Below, in pieces: positions 1 to 12,000 of a stretch of 20,833 nucleotides of DNA (the first letter of the stretch is position 1; the number at the start of each line of letters is the position of its first letter). Both the position numbers and the translations under genes were made by a program. The notes below the pieces were generated by a model. That model saw only the letters and a list, made by a program, of their open reading frames with translations, was not told the origin of the DNA and did not search any database. Where the stretch lies: positions 34,667,465 through 34,688,297 of the forward strand of contig NC_049980.1 of NCBI RefSeq assembly GCF_000003815.2, in the 5' to 3' direction. The DNA comes from Branchiostoma floridae. Its lineage: Eukaryota; Chordata; Leptocardii; Amphioxiformes; Branchiostomatidae.

Positions 1-8
1 TCCTCCAG

Positions 9-87
9 ATCACCGTGTTCAGGCTGGGAGACGACCAGAAGGATTGTCAGGACATCGACCTGGCCATCCTCACTGCTCTGCTGAAAG
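9..87 (+). CDS. TRPM: TRPM exon 1 of window (ITVFRLGDD...LTALLK)
   Basis: Encodes 26 residues plus the first base of a Gly codon, starting ITVFRLGDD and ending LAILTALLK, a well-conserved part of the cytosolic TRPM homology region. The donor is G|GTAATC at 88. The pyrimidine-rich bases 1-8 end in AG, so the exon most likely starts at 9; the frame also stays open to the window edge (Leu-Gln before Ile), so a start further left cannot be excluded. Confidence 0.85.
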
Positions 88-3000
88 GTAATCATTCCTA
101 GCCTTCATTGCATACTTCGAGGGGGACTAGCTTTTATTTAGGGGGATGGGCTGGTTCGCAATTTTTTAAGTTGGTTTGGTCTTAGGCTGGGAAAGGGAGT
201 TTGCCTAGGAAGAGAGTCTCGAAACGGGGCAAACTCCTTTCCACGGCAAACTCCCTTTCCCTCCCTAGCCAATGTTGAAAATCGTGAACCAGCGATAGCA
301 TAAAAATTAGGCCAACATGTAAGTTTCCAGATCCATAGTATTTTTGAAGTTCACTTCCTACATTGCTGGTACTGTGCTTTGGTAGCATGATAAAGGAATG
401 CTAATTTTAGCTTGCATGTGACATTTTTTACCTGTTTTATTATCCTTTTGTTGTATTTTTTTTTTTTTTTGCATCTTAGCTTGTAGTGCTTTTTTTGTGC
501 TTTTTTTTCATACTTTTTTTTTGCACTTTGTTTCTTTATTTTTTTTTTGCTAGGTCCCAATGTAATAAAGCAAGTTCCAGCAGTTGTAGGTGACGTATCA
601 GCTTCAGACTTGACTTAGCCTACGGGGAAACTTTAGCTGTAACTAAGAGGCTGTATCTAACATCAGCTAATGTGTTTTTAGTGCGCGAGTCATTGATTTG
701 TAATGCAGTGAGCTGAGCACGTAAGGGCATGCAACAGTTAACCTGTCAAATTAACAAGGGATTGGAAGTCGCACTAGGAGCTGACCTCAAAGCTAATCAC
801 CAATTTTCTATGCATGGATTGGGTCTTTTGCAACAAGATTATGTACATCCGTGAATAGTTTCATTGGGTTGTTAGATCTCTTGATAACAAACTTCTTAAT
901 ACATACCAAAGAGTTGATACTTTAGGCAACATTTCAGTGACAAGTTTCAAAGTTCTTTGAGGTAGAACCAATTAGTTTTTCCCAGAGGAAGGTGATAGGC
1001 CTAAAGTGTACATAATGAACAGGTTTTCATAAATGGATGTTCAGCACCAGGGACAGGTTTGTATGTGGATGTGGATGGTGCTCAGCACCAAGGACAGGTT
1101 TGTGTGTGTGGATGGTGTTCAGCACCAGGTGTGTGTGTGTGGATGGTGTTCAGCACCAGGTGTGTGTGTGTGGATGGTGTTCAGCACCAGGGACAGGTTT
1201 GTGTGTGTAGATGGTGTTCAGCACTAGGGACAGGTTTGTGTGTGTGGATGGTGTTCAGCACCAGAGACAGGTTTGTGTGTGTGGATGGTGTTCAGCACCA
1301 GGGACAGGTTTGTGTGTGTGGATGGTGTTCAGCACCAGGGACAGGTTTGTGTGTGTGGATGGTGTTCAGCACCAGAGACAGGTTTGTGTGTATGGATGGT
1401 GTTCAGCACCATGGACAGGTTTGTGTGTGTGGATGGTGTTCAGCACCAGGGACAGGTTTGTGTGTGTGTGTGGATCGTGTTCAGCACCAGGGACAGGTTT
1501 GTGTGTGTGGATGGTGTTCAGCACCAGTGTGTGTGTGTGTGTGTGTGTGGTGTTCAGCACTAGGACTTATTCTAGTTCTTATTTGTCATCACATTTTTCC
1601 CTCCTCTTGGTATAAAACTGACATTATTGTTACAAGTATACAGATGTTTGTTAGAGAGGTATTTCTAGTCCTAGACTTTTGTTTTTTCTGCACAAGCCTT
1701 CATGTGCCTTCAGGTGTAACATGCAGTTCAGTTGGTACAAAGCTGTGTAAGACAGAACTGTAAGGTTTGATCCACTCACACCAGGATGGACCTAACTCTT
1801 TTCATAAGTGGCTGAAATTTGCTCGAGGTGCGTCTCTCTTCAACACGGGACCTCCGACTTCACATCCCATGTGAGAGAACATCCCTAACCCAAACTAGAT
1901 ACTTGAATACTTGTTGATAGATACTCAGAAGATATTTACTGAATGTTTGTTTTGATTGTTGTTCCTATCAGGCCAGCGGCTGTCCGCTCCAGAGCAGCTG
2001 AACTTGGCCCTGACCTGGGACAGAGTGGACATTGCGCGCAGCCAGATCTTTGTCTATGGACAGAAATGGCCGGTACGTTTTCTTACATACCTCTAGTGTT
2101 TTGACATCAAAAGATTTCTTTCTTAGTGCAAGGGCTCAATTTGTTTCTGTCATCCCTGTTCTTATTCATTTAGTTGGTTAATTCTGTCCATTCCACCCCT
2201 CTCTGTGATGACTTGTGTTAAAAGCCTAAGACGGGGAAAAGGACACATGACAAAGCCAGCATACCCCTCATAACTCCTGTGCCAAAGCCCTTACAATGCG
2301 TGAGTCTTACTTAGGGTTGCTTTTCTGTTGTTGTTGAATTCTTCCTTTTCATATGGCTGTGGTCATCTTTGTCATAGATCTACCTCTAAACCTTCACGCT
2401 GTACTTTTATGTGTACTTGTGTGATGTTTGTTCTTTCTATGGTGTTATTACTTCATTTAGTTCCCTTTGCAAAGCCTGGAATCCTAACGTAATCTGTAGC
2501 TTCAAATAGAGATATGAGGAGGAAGATAGTTGGTAGCTATACAGTAGTTTTGTAAACCAGGCTACACAGCGCTTCTTCCTTGTCATCTATACTAAAAAAT
2601 CTTAGTAGTTTTGTATCAGCACACTGTCTCAGTTCCTTTACATAACATTAATGATGTACTTTGCCATGTTAATGATCTTAGCATTGTTCAAGGACCTGTT
2701 ATACATGACTTTTTTTGTACACATGTCCACTAGGATCTGCATAACTACTCATGCAGCAGCCAGAAATTCGACAGATTGCTCATCAAAGTTCATAGATAAA
2801 GACTAAATTTCTACAAAGTTGTGTTTTCTTGTCTTTTAGATTACACTTCAAAATTGTGCATCATATTCCAGTTACAAAATCAAGAGTCACATAAATCCAA
2901 ACTCAGCAGTTGCCACATGTATCTAGTAGAAAGGGTGCTTTACAGAGAAAACAATTTTTTGAACACTGCAAGATTTATTCTTTGTTGGTAACGCTCATTC

Positions 3001-6000
3001 TCCTTTATCCGCTGGGTAACCTATATCCATTGGGTAACCTATATCCGTTGGGTAACCTATATCCGTTGTTTGCAATTTGAAACCACCTTCCGTCCACTTG
3101 ATACCCAGATACCTGTCCCTAATATAAATACCCAGTTTTTAAAACCACGGATAAAGGTTACCCTGCGGATAAAGGTGAACTAGCGTTACCTTTTGTGAAT
3201 AACACTGTCTCCTCCCACACCTTGCTGTTTTCTGTTTCTCTGTACCACCCTCTGTCACCATGGCAACCGGCAGCCTCACAAGAAGGTACCTGTAGACACT
3301 AACTTCCTTTACAACCAGTTTTGTTGTTCTTTACTACTAACAACCTGTGCAGTTGGTTCTCTATTGTTGCACCTGTTTTTACCTGTGCATGCTTCACTTA
3401 ATTTTCAAACAGTTCCAGAATTTCCTTGCGATGTGTTTGGAAATATTTTCATCTTATGATGAAGTATGGGTCATTATACAAAACATGTACACATACACAT
3501 TATATATTTAATAGATTGTCAGATCTGTAAATGCCTTTTTTTTCCTATATTAAAAGAGCATTTCTGTCATTGTAAGTTTTGTATCAAATTTTGAGTTTCA
3601 ATTTTGACCACACCAGTCCTTCTGCCTCAAAATGGCAAATGTCACTTTTGCAGGATAACAAAGTCTACCAGCATAGTCACCTACTGATGTTTCAGTGACC
3701 GTCTGTCACCTTCCTCAGGGCAATACTGACCGGTTCTACTTCACACTGCAGCTAGTTGTTTATATTACCCCTCATCATGGGTTAGGACTTAGTCCTAAAC
3801 TCATCATGTTTGGGACTGCATTTTTTGCACTGCAGCAGCGACATCTAGCTGCAGAGTGAAGTACTGCAGCTGTGACAGCTAGCTGCATTGTGAAGTAGAA
3901 CTAGTTCATATTGCACTGAGGAAGGTGACAGACGGTCACCAAAACATCAACAGCGGGCATCTAACTCTGCTAGCTGCTTTTACTGTTTGTGCTTCAGTCT
4001 TCAATACTTCGCACTCGTCTGTCATTCCCACCCAGACTGATAGATGTCTCTCTTGCGCTGCTTGTTTAGGTGGGTTCCCTTGAGCAGGCCATGATGGACG
4101 CTCTGGTGAACGACAGGGTCGACTTCGTACAACTCCTACTGGAGAACGGGGTCAGCATGCAGAAATTCCTCACCATCGCCAGGCTGGAGGAGCTCTACAA
4201 CACCGTAAGTCGTTTGTTTGTTTGTTTGTTTGTTTACTGGAGAACGGGGTCAGCATGCAGAAATTCCTCACCATCGCCAGGCTGGAGGAGCTCTACAACA
4301 CCGTAAGTCGTTTGTTTGTTTGTTTACTGGAGAACGGGGTCAGCATGCAGAAGTTTCTCACCATCGCCAGGCTGGAGGAGCTCTACAACACCGTGAGTCG
4401 TTTGTTTGTTTGTTTGTTTGTTTGTTTGTTTGTTTACTGGAGAACGGGGTCAGCATGCAGAAGTTTCTCACCATCACCAGGCTGGAGGAGCTCTACAACA
4501 CCGTGAGTCGTTTGTTTGTTTGTTTGTTTGTTTGTTTGTTTGTTTACTGGAGAACGGGGTCAGCATGCAGAAGTTTCTCACCATCGCCAGGCTGGAGGAA
4601 CTCTACAACACCGTAAGCCTGTTTGTTTGTTTGTTTGTTTACTGGAGAACGGGGTCAGCATGCAGAAGTTCCTCACCATCACCAGGCTGGAGGAGCTCTA
4701 CAACACCGTGAGTTTGTTTGTTTGTTTGTTTGTTTACTGGAGAACGGGGTCAGCATGCAGAAGTTCCTCACCATCGCCAGGCTGGAGGAGCTCTACAACA
4801 CCGTAAGTCGTTTGTTTGTTTGTTTGTTTGTTTGTTTGTTTGTTTACTGGAGAACGGGGTCAGCATGCAGAAGTTCCTCACCATCACCAGGCTGGAGGAG
4901 CTCTACAACACCATAAGTCGTTTGTTTGTTTGTTTGTTTGTTTGTTTACTGGAGAACGGGGTCAGCATGCAGAAGTTCCTCACCATCGCCAGGCTGGAGG
5001 AGCTCTACAACACCGTAAGTCGTTTGTTTGTTTGTTTCTTTGTTTGTTTGTTTGTTTACTGGAGAACGGGGTCAGCATGCAGAAGTTTCTCACCATCACC
5101 AGGCTGGAGGAGCTCTACAACACCGTGAGTCGTTTGTTTGTTTGTTTGTTTGTTTGTTTGTTTGTTTACTGGAGAACGGGGTCAGCATGCAGAAGTTTCT
5201 CACCATCACCAGGCTGGAGGAACTCTACAACACCGTGAGCAACATAGCTCGCACTTATTCGGCATTGGCAGAAATCAAGCAGAACTGGCAACTCAATAAA
5301 CAAATAAGGTACTGTGACTGAAAACTGTACGCAAAGCCTGCCAGGCTCATAAAAAATGTACATGTATTACTAGGTACAAGTTAGAATAAAAAGGTGCAGG
5401 AATAGCCTAGCTACATGTAGATGTTAGGATATAGTTCAGAACAGAAAGTCAACATGTCTGCTTTAACACTTTTCTCTATTTTCCAGAAACAAGGTCCAAG
5501 CAATACACTACACTACCTTGTCAGGGATGTGAAAAAGGTAAGTTCGTAGCAGCTTTGAAATTTCATCTCAGTTGGTAGAAATCAGTTGAAGTGTAATTTC
5601 CAAAGAAAAAATTTGAAAAACGATGTCAATTGATTGCTCATTCCCCAAAAGTGACCGGAGTTAGATAGTCAGAAATTTTGGTAAATCAAAATTTTGTGTT
5701 TAATTTATTACAGTTCAACTTTGCATCATCAGTTCATTTTTTAGCAGCAATCGTCTTATTGTACCTTTGATTTTATTTTATTTGGATCCACTTATAGTCA
5801 GCCATTCTTCCAGTGGTTCGTCAATACAATACCACATTGACAGAGACAGGGAAGCTACAGAACAATCATACTGAAGATACATAACCATACTGTAAAAGTA
5901 CCAAGGCAATTTTAGTGACGAATTCAAAAGCTGCAAAAAAAAACTGTAATTCTCAAACTAATTCATAACAAGTGTAACCCCTTTCTTACACCCAGAACAT

Positions 6001-9000
6001 GACGAGTAACTCCAGGTACAACCTAATTGACATCGGCCTGGTGATAGAAAAGTTGATGGGTGGAGCCTACCGCTGTGCCTACACTCGCAAGAAGTTCCGC
6101 CTGCACTATGCACAGACTACACAGAAGAAGGTAAGAAGTGTAAGAAGTTCTTAGATTAATGATGCACAAACCACTCAGAAGAAGGTGGGTGTCCTTTTCA
6201 TTCCTAGCATTATACACATGAAGTTCCAGATACACTTAATGCATGAGCCCTTTCAAATTCCCAATTTCAGTCGTTTACATGTCAGCCATTGTTTGTTCAC
6301 TCAGTGTTGTCCAATCACACTCGCTATCCAGTTTATTGTCTGTCATTCTTACTGTCTGTCGTTTTACGTCTGTTATTAATAGTGTTCCTTTCTTGAGTAC
6401 ATTATCACGTATAGTTCTGTTCTTTTCTTTCTGTAGTTTAGTCAGTAATACTTTCCCTTTTCTCTGCTTTCTCCTCCTCCCTTTCTCTGTGTTTGTTCTT
6501 CCTTGCAGAGCTTCCAACCCCTTTCCCACTTCTCTCAGTTTTCTCGTAAGGTGGGTTCAAACCAAAACAAGCCTGTGATAGAAAAAATATTTGCAGTAAA
6601 AAAAAAAAAAAAGAACTGTTGTGGAACACAGAAAGAAATTTGGCCATCCCACCCATGGCTTTAGATGAGTTGCACCACGTACAGCTAACAACAAAATTGT
6701 TCATACATTTTTGTACCTCGCCGTAATTAGTCATTGACTTTATAGAATGTCAATATTGGTTTTCTTCTTCTTTAAACTACTGGTACTGGATAGAAACTTT
6801 GATGAACACAAAGCATATAAAAGAAGCCATGTCCTAAATTATCTATATTCATGTCATTTCTTGTTTAAGTTCATTGTCATAGTTTTGCAAGTGGCATTTA
6901 ACCACAAAGTATTGTACTTGATTTCTGTATCTATATAGCCGGTAAAACCGGCCTTCAGCGTAACACACCAGCTTTGCAGGCACGCAGCGCGGCAGCAGCT
7001 GGTTATATTACACTGAACGATCCGTCACACTTAACCTTTGCACATCTATCTGCAAATGTTCTATAAAACTATCCATCAAAGATGCTCCTACTGTGCTTGG
7101 TAATAATAAATTCCACTCTATGATAGTTCTGGGAAAACACTTATTTTTGAACACCTTGGTTGATTTACAACTGGCAAATGAATTTTAAACTGATAGTCCA
7201 AATTCGGCTGTACTATCTTACCCAACAAACTTACAAGAGGTAATGATCTTTGGGGTATGAATATTTTTCTTATTATTACTTGTTTCAGTACTTGAGTCGG
7301 GCGATTTCCTCGGAGCTGACCAGTGTACAGATCAAACACGATTGTTCAAATTCCTTAACTCTTAAGTAAAATTGCAAATGTGCAAGGATTATGAATAATT
7401 TTTGGAGCATGAATAATTTCCGTGTTGCTCATTTCAGTACTTGAGTCGAGCGATTTCCTCGGAGCTGACGAGTGTGAAGATCGAGCACGACGTCGTCCCG
7501 CCCAAGCCCACCTTCCAGTACCCGTTCCACGAGCTGTTCGGCTGGGCTGTGCTCATGAAGAGGCAGAAAATGGCACTCTTCTTCTGGAAGCAGGGAGAGG
7601 AAGCTTTAGCAAAGGTGGGTAGTATATACAATAATATAGGATGTATGTATAAATCATGCACAAGCACAAACCCATACCGAATCCACGAGCTGTTCGGCTG
7701 GGCCGTGCTCATGAAGAGACAGAAGATGGCACTCTTCTTTTGGAAGCAGGGAGAGGAAGCTTTAGCAAAGGTGGGTAGTATATACAATAATATAGGATGT
7801 ATGTATTAGTCCTGCACAAACCAATACGGAATCCACGAGCTGTTCGGCTGGGCTGTGTTCATGAAGAGGCAGAAGATGGCACTCTTCTTCTGGAAGCAGG
7901 GAGAGGAAGCTTTAGCAAACTGTCTTCCTGAAGCCCAGGGTCACACATTCAGGACCTTCTCATGGCTGGCCTGAATACTCACCAATCAAGATCAGCTTTG
8001 GGTTGGGAGAATCCTGGAATCTGGGGCTAGTTCACCCACAATCATGATCGCATCCCATCAGAAGATGACTTTCTAGACTTTGATTTTCGCAATAACTTAT
8101 AAAGACTTAGAAGGCAGCCTTGCCAACCAACTCCCAACCACAGATGACCTTATCACTCATCACTAACTCCCATCCATGGTCTAGAGAATGTCAGAAAGAT
8201 GTCCCAACATACCACTTGCCAAGGGCTTTTGCTGTGCTGCTGTGTACAAACAGAGACTGTATTATTGATGTAATGGTGTGCTGTGTTTGCTATATTCATT
8301 ACTTAAAGTACAATATAACTTGAATAGTGTGTCCAGATAACCATTTGTTTTCCCCTATTACTTCCAGTCCCTGTGTGCCAGTAAGCCATGGTCTATGCTG
8401 CAGTATAAACATGTTTGTTTATTTGTTTGTGTAGGCACTATGTGCCAGTAAACTCTACAAAGCCATGGCCTACGAGGCAGCGGAGGATGATCTTGACCCT
8501 GACATCTCAGAGGAACTGCGCCAGAACTCCAAGTATGTACCGACTAGGCAATGTCATGTTCAAACACAACACTTCATCCCAGCAATTACCACTAACAGAA
8601 CTATTATCTAACTGAACTGTATCATAAAACATATCATTTTGAGAATTTAGAGCAAGCTATGTCAGATAGGGCCCTATGGAGTGAAATATGTACTTGCCTG
8701 GTTCCGACCTCTGGTTGATGATGTATGTATGTATCATAAAACAGTACCAAGATGATATCTAATTGTCTCGACATCTTCCACACAACAAGACAGTATGAGA
8801 AGAAGAAGCTGGGATTCTGTATAAGGATGGGAGACCATGGCAACAGGTCAACCATGTAACCCAGATGATTTAGTGGCATACAAATACATGTTTTTTTGTG
8901 CCCAGACCTATTGACAGTTAGACTAATTGCTGAAATTCTAGGTCCAGATTCAGATCTTAAAGTCTGATAGCTAGTTCAGCCTGCTAAAGATCTGGGAAGT

Positions 9001-12000
9001 ATAAGTACAGACACAGATGTTGTGATGATGGTAGTATCACATAATGGACCTGACAGTGGTTTAATACAGTGTATGTAAATCCCCCCACAGATGAGCTTTC
9101 ATGCTAAATCCCCCCTCCACCAGAAAATTCCAGAACCTGGCCTTACAGCTGCTGAATTGCTCTAGAAAAGGAGATTTGGGAAGTATGTACATGAGTTTTG
9201 ATGTTTTCATGATGGTGGTATCACAATGAACCTGACAGTTTTAAATCCCCCCTCCCCTCCTCCAGAAAATTCCAGAACCTGGCCCTACAACTGCTGGATT
9301 GCTCCTGGACCAGTAAAGGAGATTTAGGCAGTGTAAAGATGCAGATAAATACTCAGATGTTGTAATTATAGCCTGACACTGTGAAATCCCCCCACCCCCA
9401 GAAAATTCCAAAACCTGGCCTTACAACTGCTGGATTGCTCTAGAAAAGGAGATTTGGGAAGTATTTATGACTGTTGATGTTTTCATGATGGTAGTATCAG
9501 AATGGGCCTGACAGTAGTCAATATGTAAATCCCCCTCCACCAGAAAATTCCAGAACCTGGCCCTACATTACAGTTACTGCTGGATTGCTCCAGGAAAGTT
9601 CATTTGGAATTAGCATAAGACTGATATCGTGATGATGGTGACAATGGACAGTGTTAACATAATGTAAATTTCTCTCCACCAGAAAATTCCAGAACCTGGC
9701 CCTACAACTGCTGGATCACTGCTACCGCCAAGACGACACCAAAGCTATGCAGTTGCTGACCTACGAGCTGAAGTACTGGAGCAAGCAGACCTGCCTCAGC
9801 CTGGCGGTGGCAGCGAACCATCGGGAGTTCATCGCCCACACCTGCTGCCAGGTCCTGCTCAGTGACATGTGGATGGGAGGCCTGCAGATGAGGAAGAGCA
9901 GCGGCCTTAAGGTTCGTCCTGAAGTTTGTTTGTTTGTTTGTTTGTTTGTTCGGATGAACCATCGGGAGTTCATCGCCCACACCTGCTGCCAGGTCCTGCT
10001 CAGTGACATGTGGACGGCAGGCCTGCAGATGAGGAAGAGCAGCGGCCTTAACGTATGTCCTGAAGTTTGTTTGTTTGTTTGTTTGTTCGTATGAACCATC
10101 GGGAGTTCATCGCCCACACCTGCATGCCGGGCCTGCTCAGTGACATATGGATGGAAGGTCTGCAGATGAGGAAGACCAGCGGCCTTAACGTACGTCCCGA
10201 AGTTTGTTTGTTTGTTTGTTTGTCTGTACGCTCCATCGGGAGTTCATCACCCACACCTGCTGCCAGGGCCTGCTCAGCTACATGTGGATGGGAGGCCTGC
10301 AGATGAGGAAGAGCAGCGGCCTTAAGGTACGTCCTGAAGTTTGTTTGTTTGTTTGTTTGTTTGTTTGAACCATCGGGAGTTCATCGCCCACACCTGCTGC
10401 CAGGTGCTGCTCAGTGACATGTGGATGGGAGGCCTGCAGATGAGGAAGAGCAGCGGCCTTAAGGTTTGTCCTGAAGTTTGTTTGTTTGTTTGTTTGTTCG
10501 TATGAACCATCGGGAGTTCATCGCCCACACCTGCTGCCAGGTCCTGCTCAGTGACATGTGGATGGGAGGCCTGCAGATGAGGAAGAGCAGCGGCCTTAAG
10601 GTTTGTCCTGAAGTTTGTTTGTTTGTTTGTTTGTTTGAACCATCGGGAGTTCATCGCCCACACCTGCTGCCAGGTCCTGCTCAGCGACATGTGGATGGGA
10701 GGCCTGCAGATGAGGAAGAGCAGCGGCCTTAAGGTATGTCCTGAAGTTTGTTTGTTTGTTTGTTTGTTTGTTTGTTTGAACCATCGGGAGTTCATCGCCC
10801 ACACCTGCTGCCAGGTCCTGCTCAGCGACATGTGGATGGGAGGCCTGCAGATGAGGAAGAGCAGCGGCCTTAAGGTTCGTCCTGAAGTTTGTTTGTTTGT
10901 TTGTTTGTTTGANNNNNNNNNNNNNNNNNNNNNNNNNNNNNNNNNNNNNNNNNNNNNNNNNNNNNNNNNNNNNNNNNNNNNNNNNNNNNNNNNNNNNNNN
11001 NNNNNNNNNNNNNNNNNNNNNNNNNNNNNNNNNNNNNNNNNNNNNNNNNNNNNNNNNNNNNNNNNNNNNNNNNNNNNNNNNNNNNNNNNNNNNNNNNNNN
11101 NNNNNNNNNNNNNNNNNNNNNNNNNNNNNNNNNNNNNNNNNNNNNNNNNNNCTGAAGTTTGTTTGTTTGTTTGTTTGTTTGTTTGAACCATCGGGAGTTC
11201 ATCGCCCACACCTGCTGCCAGGTCCTGCTCAGCGACATGTGGATGGGAGGCCTGCAGATGAGGAAGAGCAGCGGCCTTAAGGTACGTCCTGAAGTTTGTT
11301 TGTTTGTTTGTTTGTTTGTTTGTTTGTTTGCTTGAACCATCGGGAGTTCATCGCCCACACTTGCTGCCAGGTCCTGATCAGCGACATGTGGATGGGAGGC
11401 CTGCAGATGAGGAAGAGCAGCGGCATTAAGCTTACTCATGAAGTTTGTTTGTTTGTTTGTTTGTTTGAACCATCGGGAGTTCATCGCCCACACCTGCTGC
11501 CAGGTCCTGCTCAGCGACATGTGGATGGGAGGCCTGCAGATGAGAAAGAGCAGTGGCCTTAAGGCACGTCCCTAAGTATGTTTGTTAGTTTGTTTGTTTG
11601 TTTGTTTGTTTGTTTGAACCATCGGGAGTTCATCGCCCACACCTGCTGCCAGGTCCTGCTCAGTGACATGTGGATGGGAGTCCTGCAGATGAGGAAGAGC
11701 AGCGGCCTAAGGTACTCCNNNNNNNNNNNNNNNNNNNNNNNNNNNNNNNNNNNNNNNNNNNNNNNNNNNNNNNNNNNNNNNNNNNNNNNNNNNNNNNNNN
11801 NNNNNNNNNNNNNNNNNNNNNNNNNNNNNNNNNNNNNNNNNNNNNNNNNNNNNNNNNNNNNNNNNNNNNNNNNNNNNNNNNNNNNNNNNNNNNNNNNNNN
11901 NNNNNNNNNNNNNNNNNNNNNNNNNNNNNNNNNNNNNNNNNNNNNNNNNNNNNNNNNNNNNNNNNNNNNNNNNNNNNNNNNNNNNNNNNNNNNNNNNNNN

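Larger units (their letters stand above)
88..1971 (+). other. Intron 1: foldback, T-rich tracts, minisatellite
   Basis: GT at 88 and AG at 1970-1971 bound this phase-1 intron. It holds a foldback at about 150-293, several long T runs between 451 and 552, and a 37-bp minisatellite at 1033-1562. The stretches 294-1032 and 1563-1960 show no coding sequence or recognisable RNA gene; the short open frames over the T tracts and the minisatellite are low-complexity artefacts. Confidence 0.8.

Noticed and set aside
1059-1763. 234-codon Cys/Val/Gly-rich open frame
   Set aside because: It is the 37-bp minisatellite read through; overlapping frames give equivalent repeats.
3236-3300. Possible micro-exon around CATGGCAACCGGCAGCCTCA
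   Set aside because: Exons 2 and 3 join directly at the conserved residues WP|VGSLEQ, so no extra exon is needed and no conserved peptide is seen.
4137-5234. Mutually exclusive tandem exons
   Set aside because: The partial copies lack any acceptor and start in mid-exon, so they cannot be spliced as alternative cassettes.
4137-5234. CRISPR-like array (conserved repeats with variable separators)
   Set aside because: The separators are simple GTTT repeats, the repeats are coding exon ends, and the context is an animal gene.
4216-5321. Multiple FVCLFVCLF-type open frames
   Set aside because: GTTT repeats plus exon 3 copies read out of frame.
9815-11718. Pure assembly artefact as the explanation for the arrays
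   Set aside because: Copies carry distinct substitutions and different donor bases, units have different lengths, and the same architecture occurs at many exons with different fillers. Copy numbers near the gaps remain uncertain.
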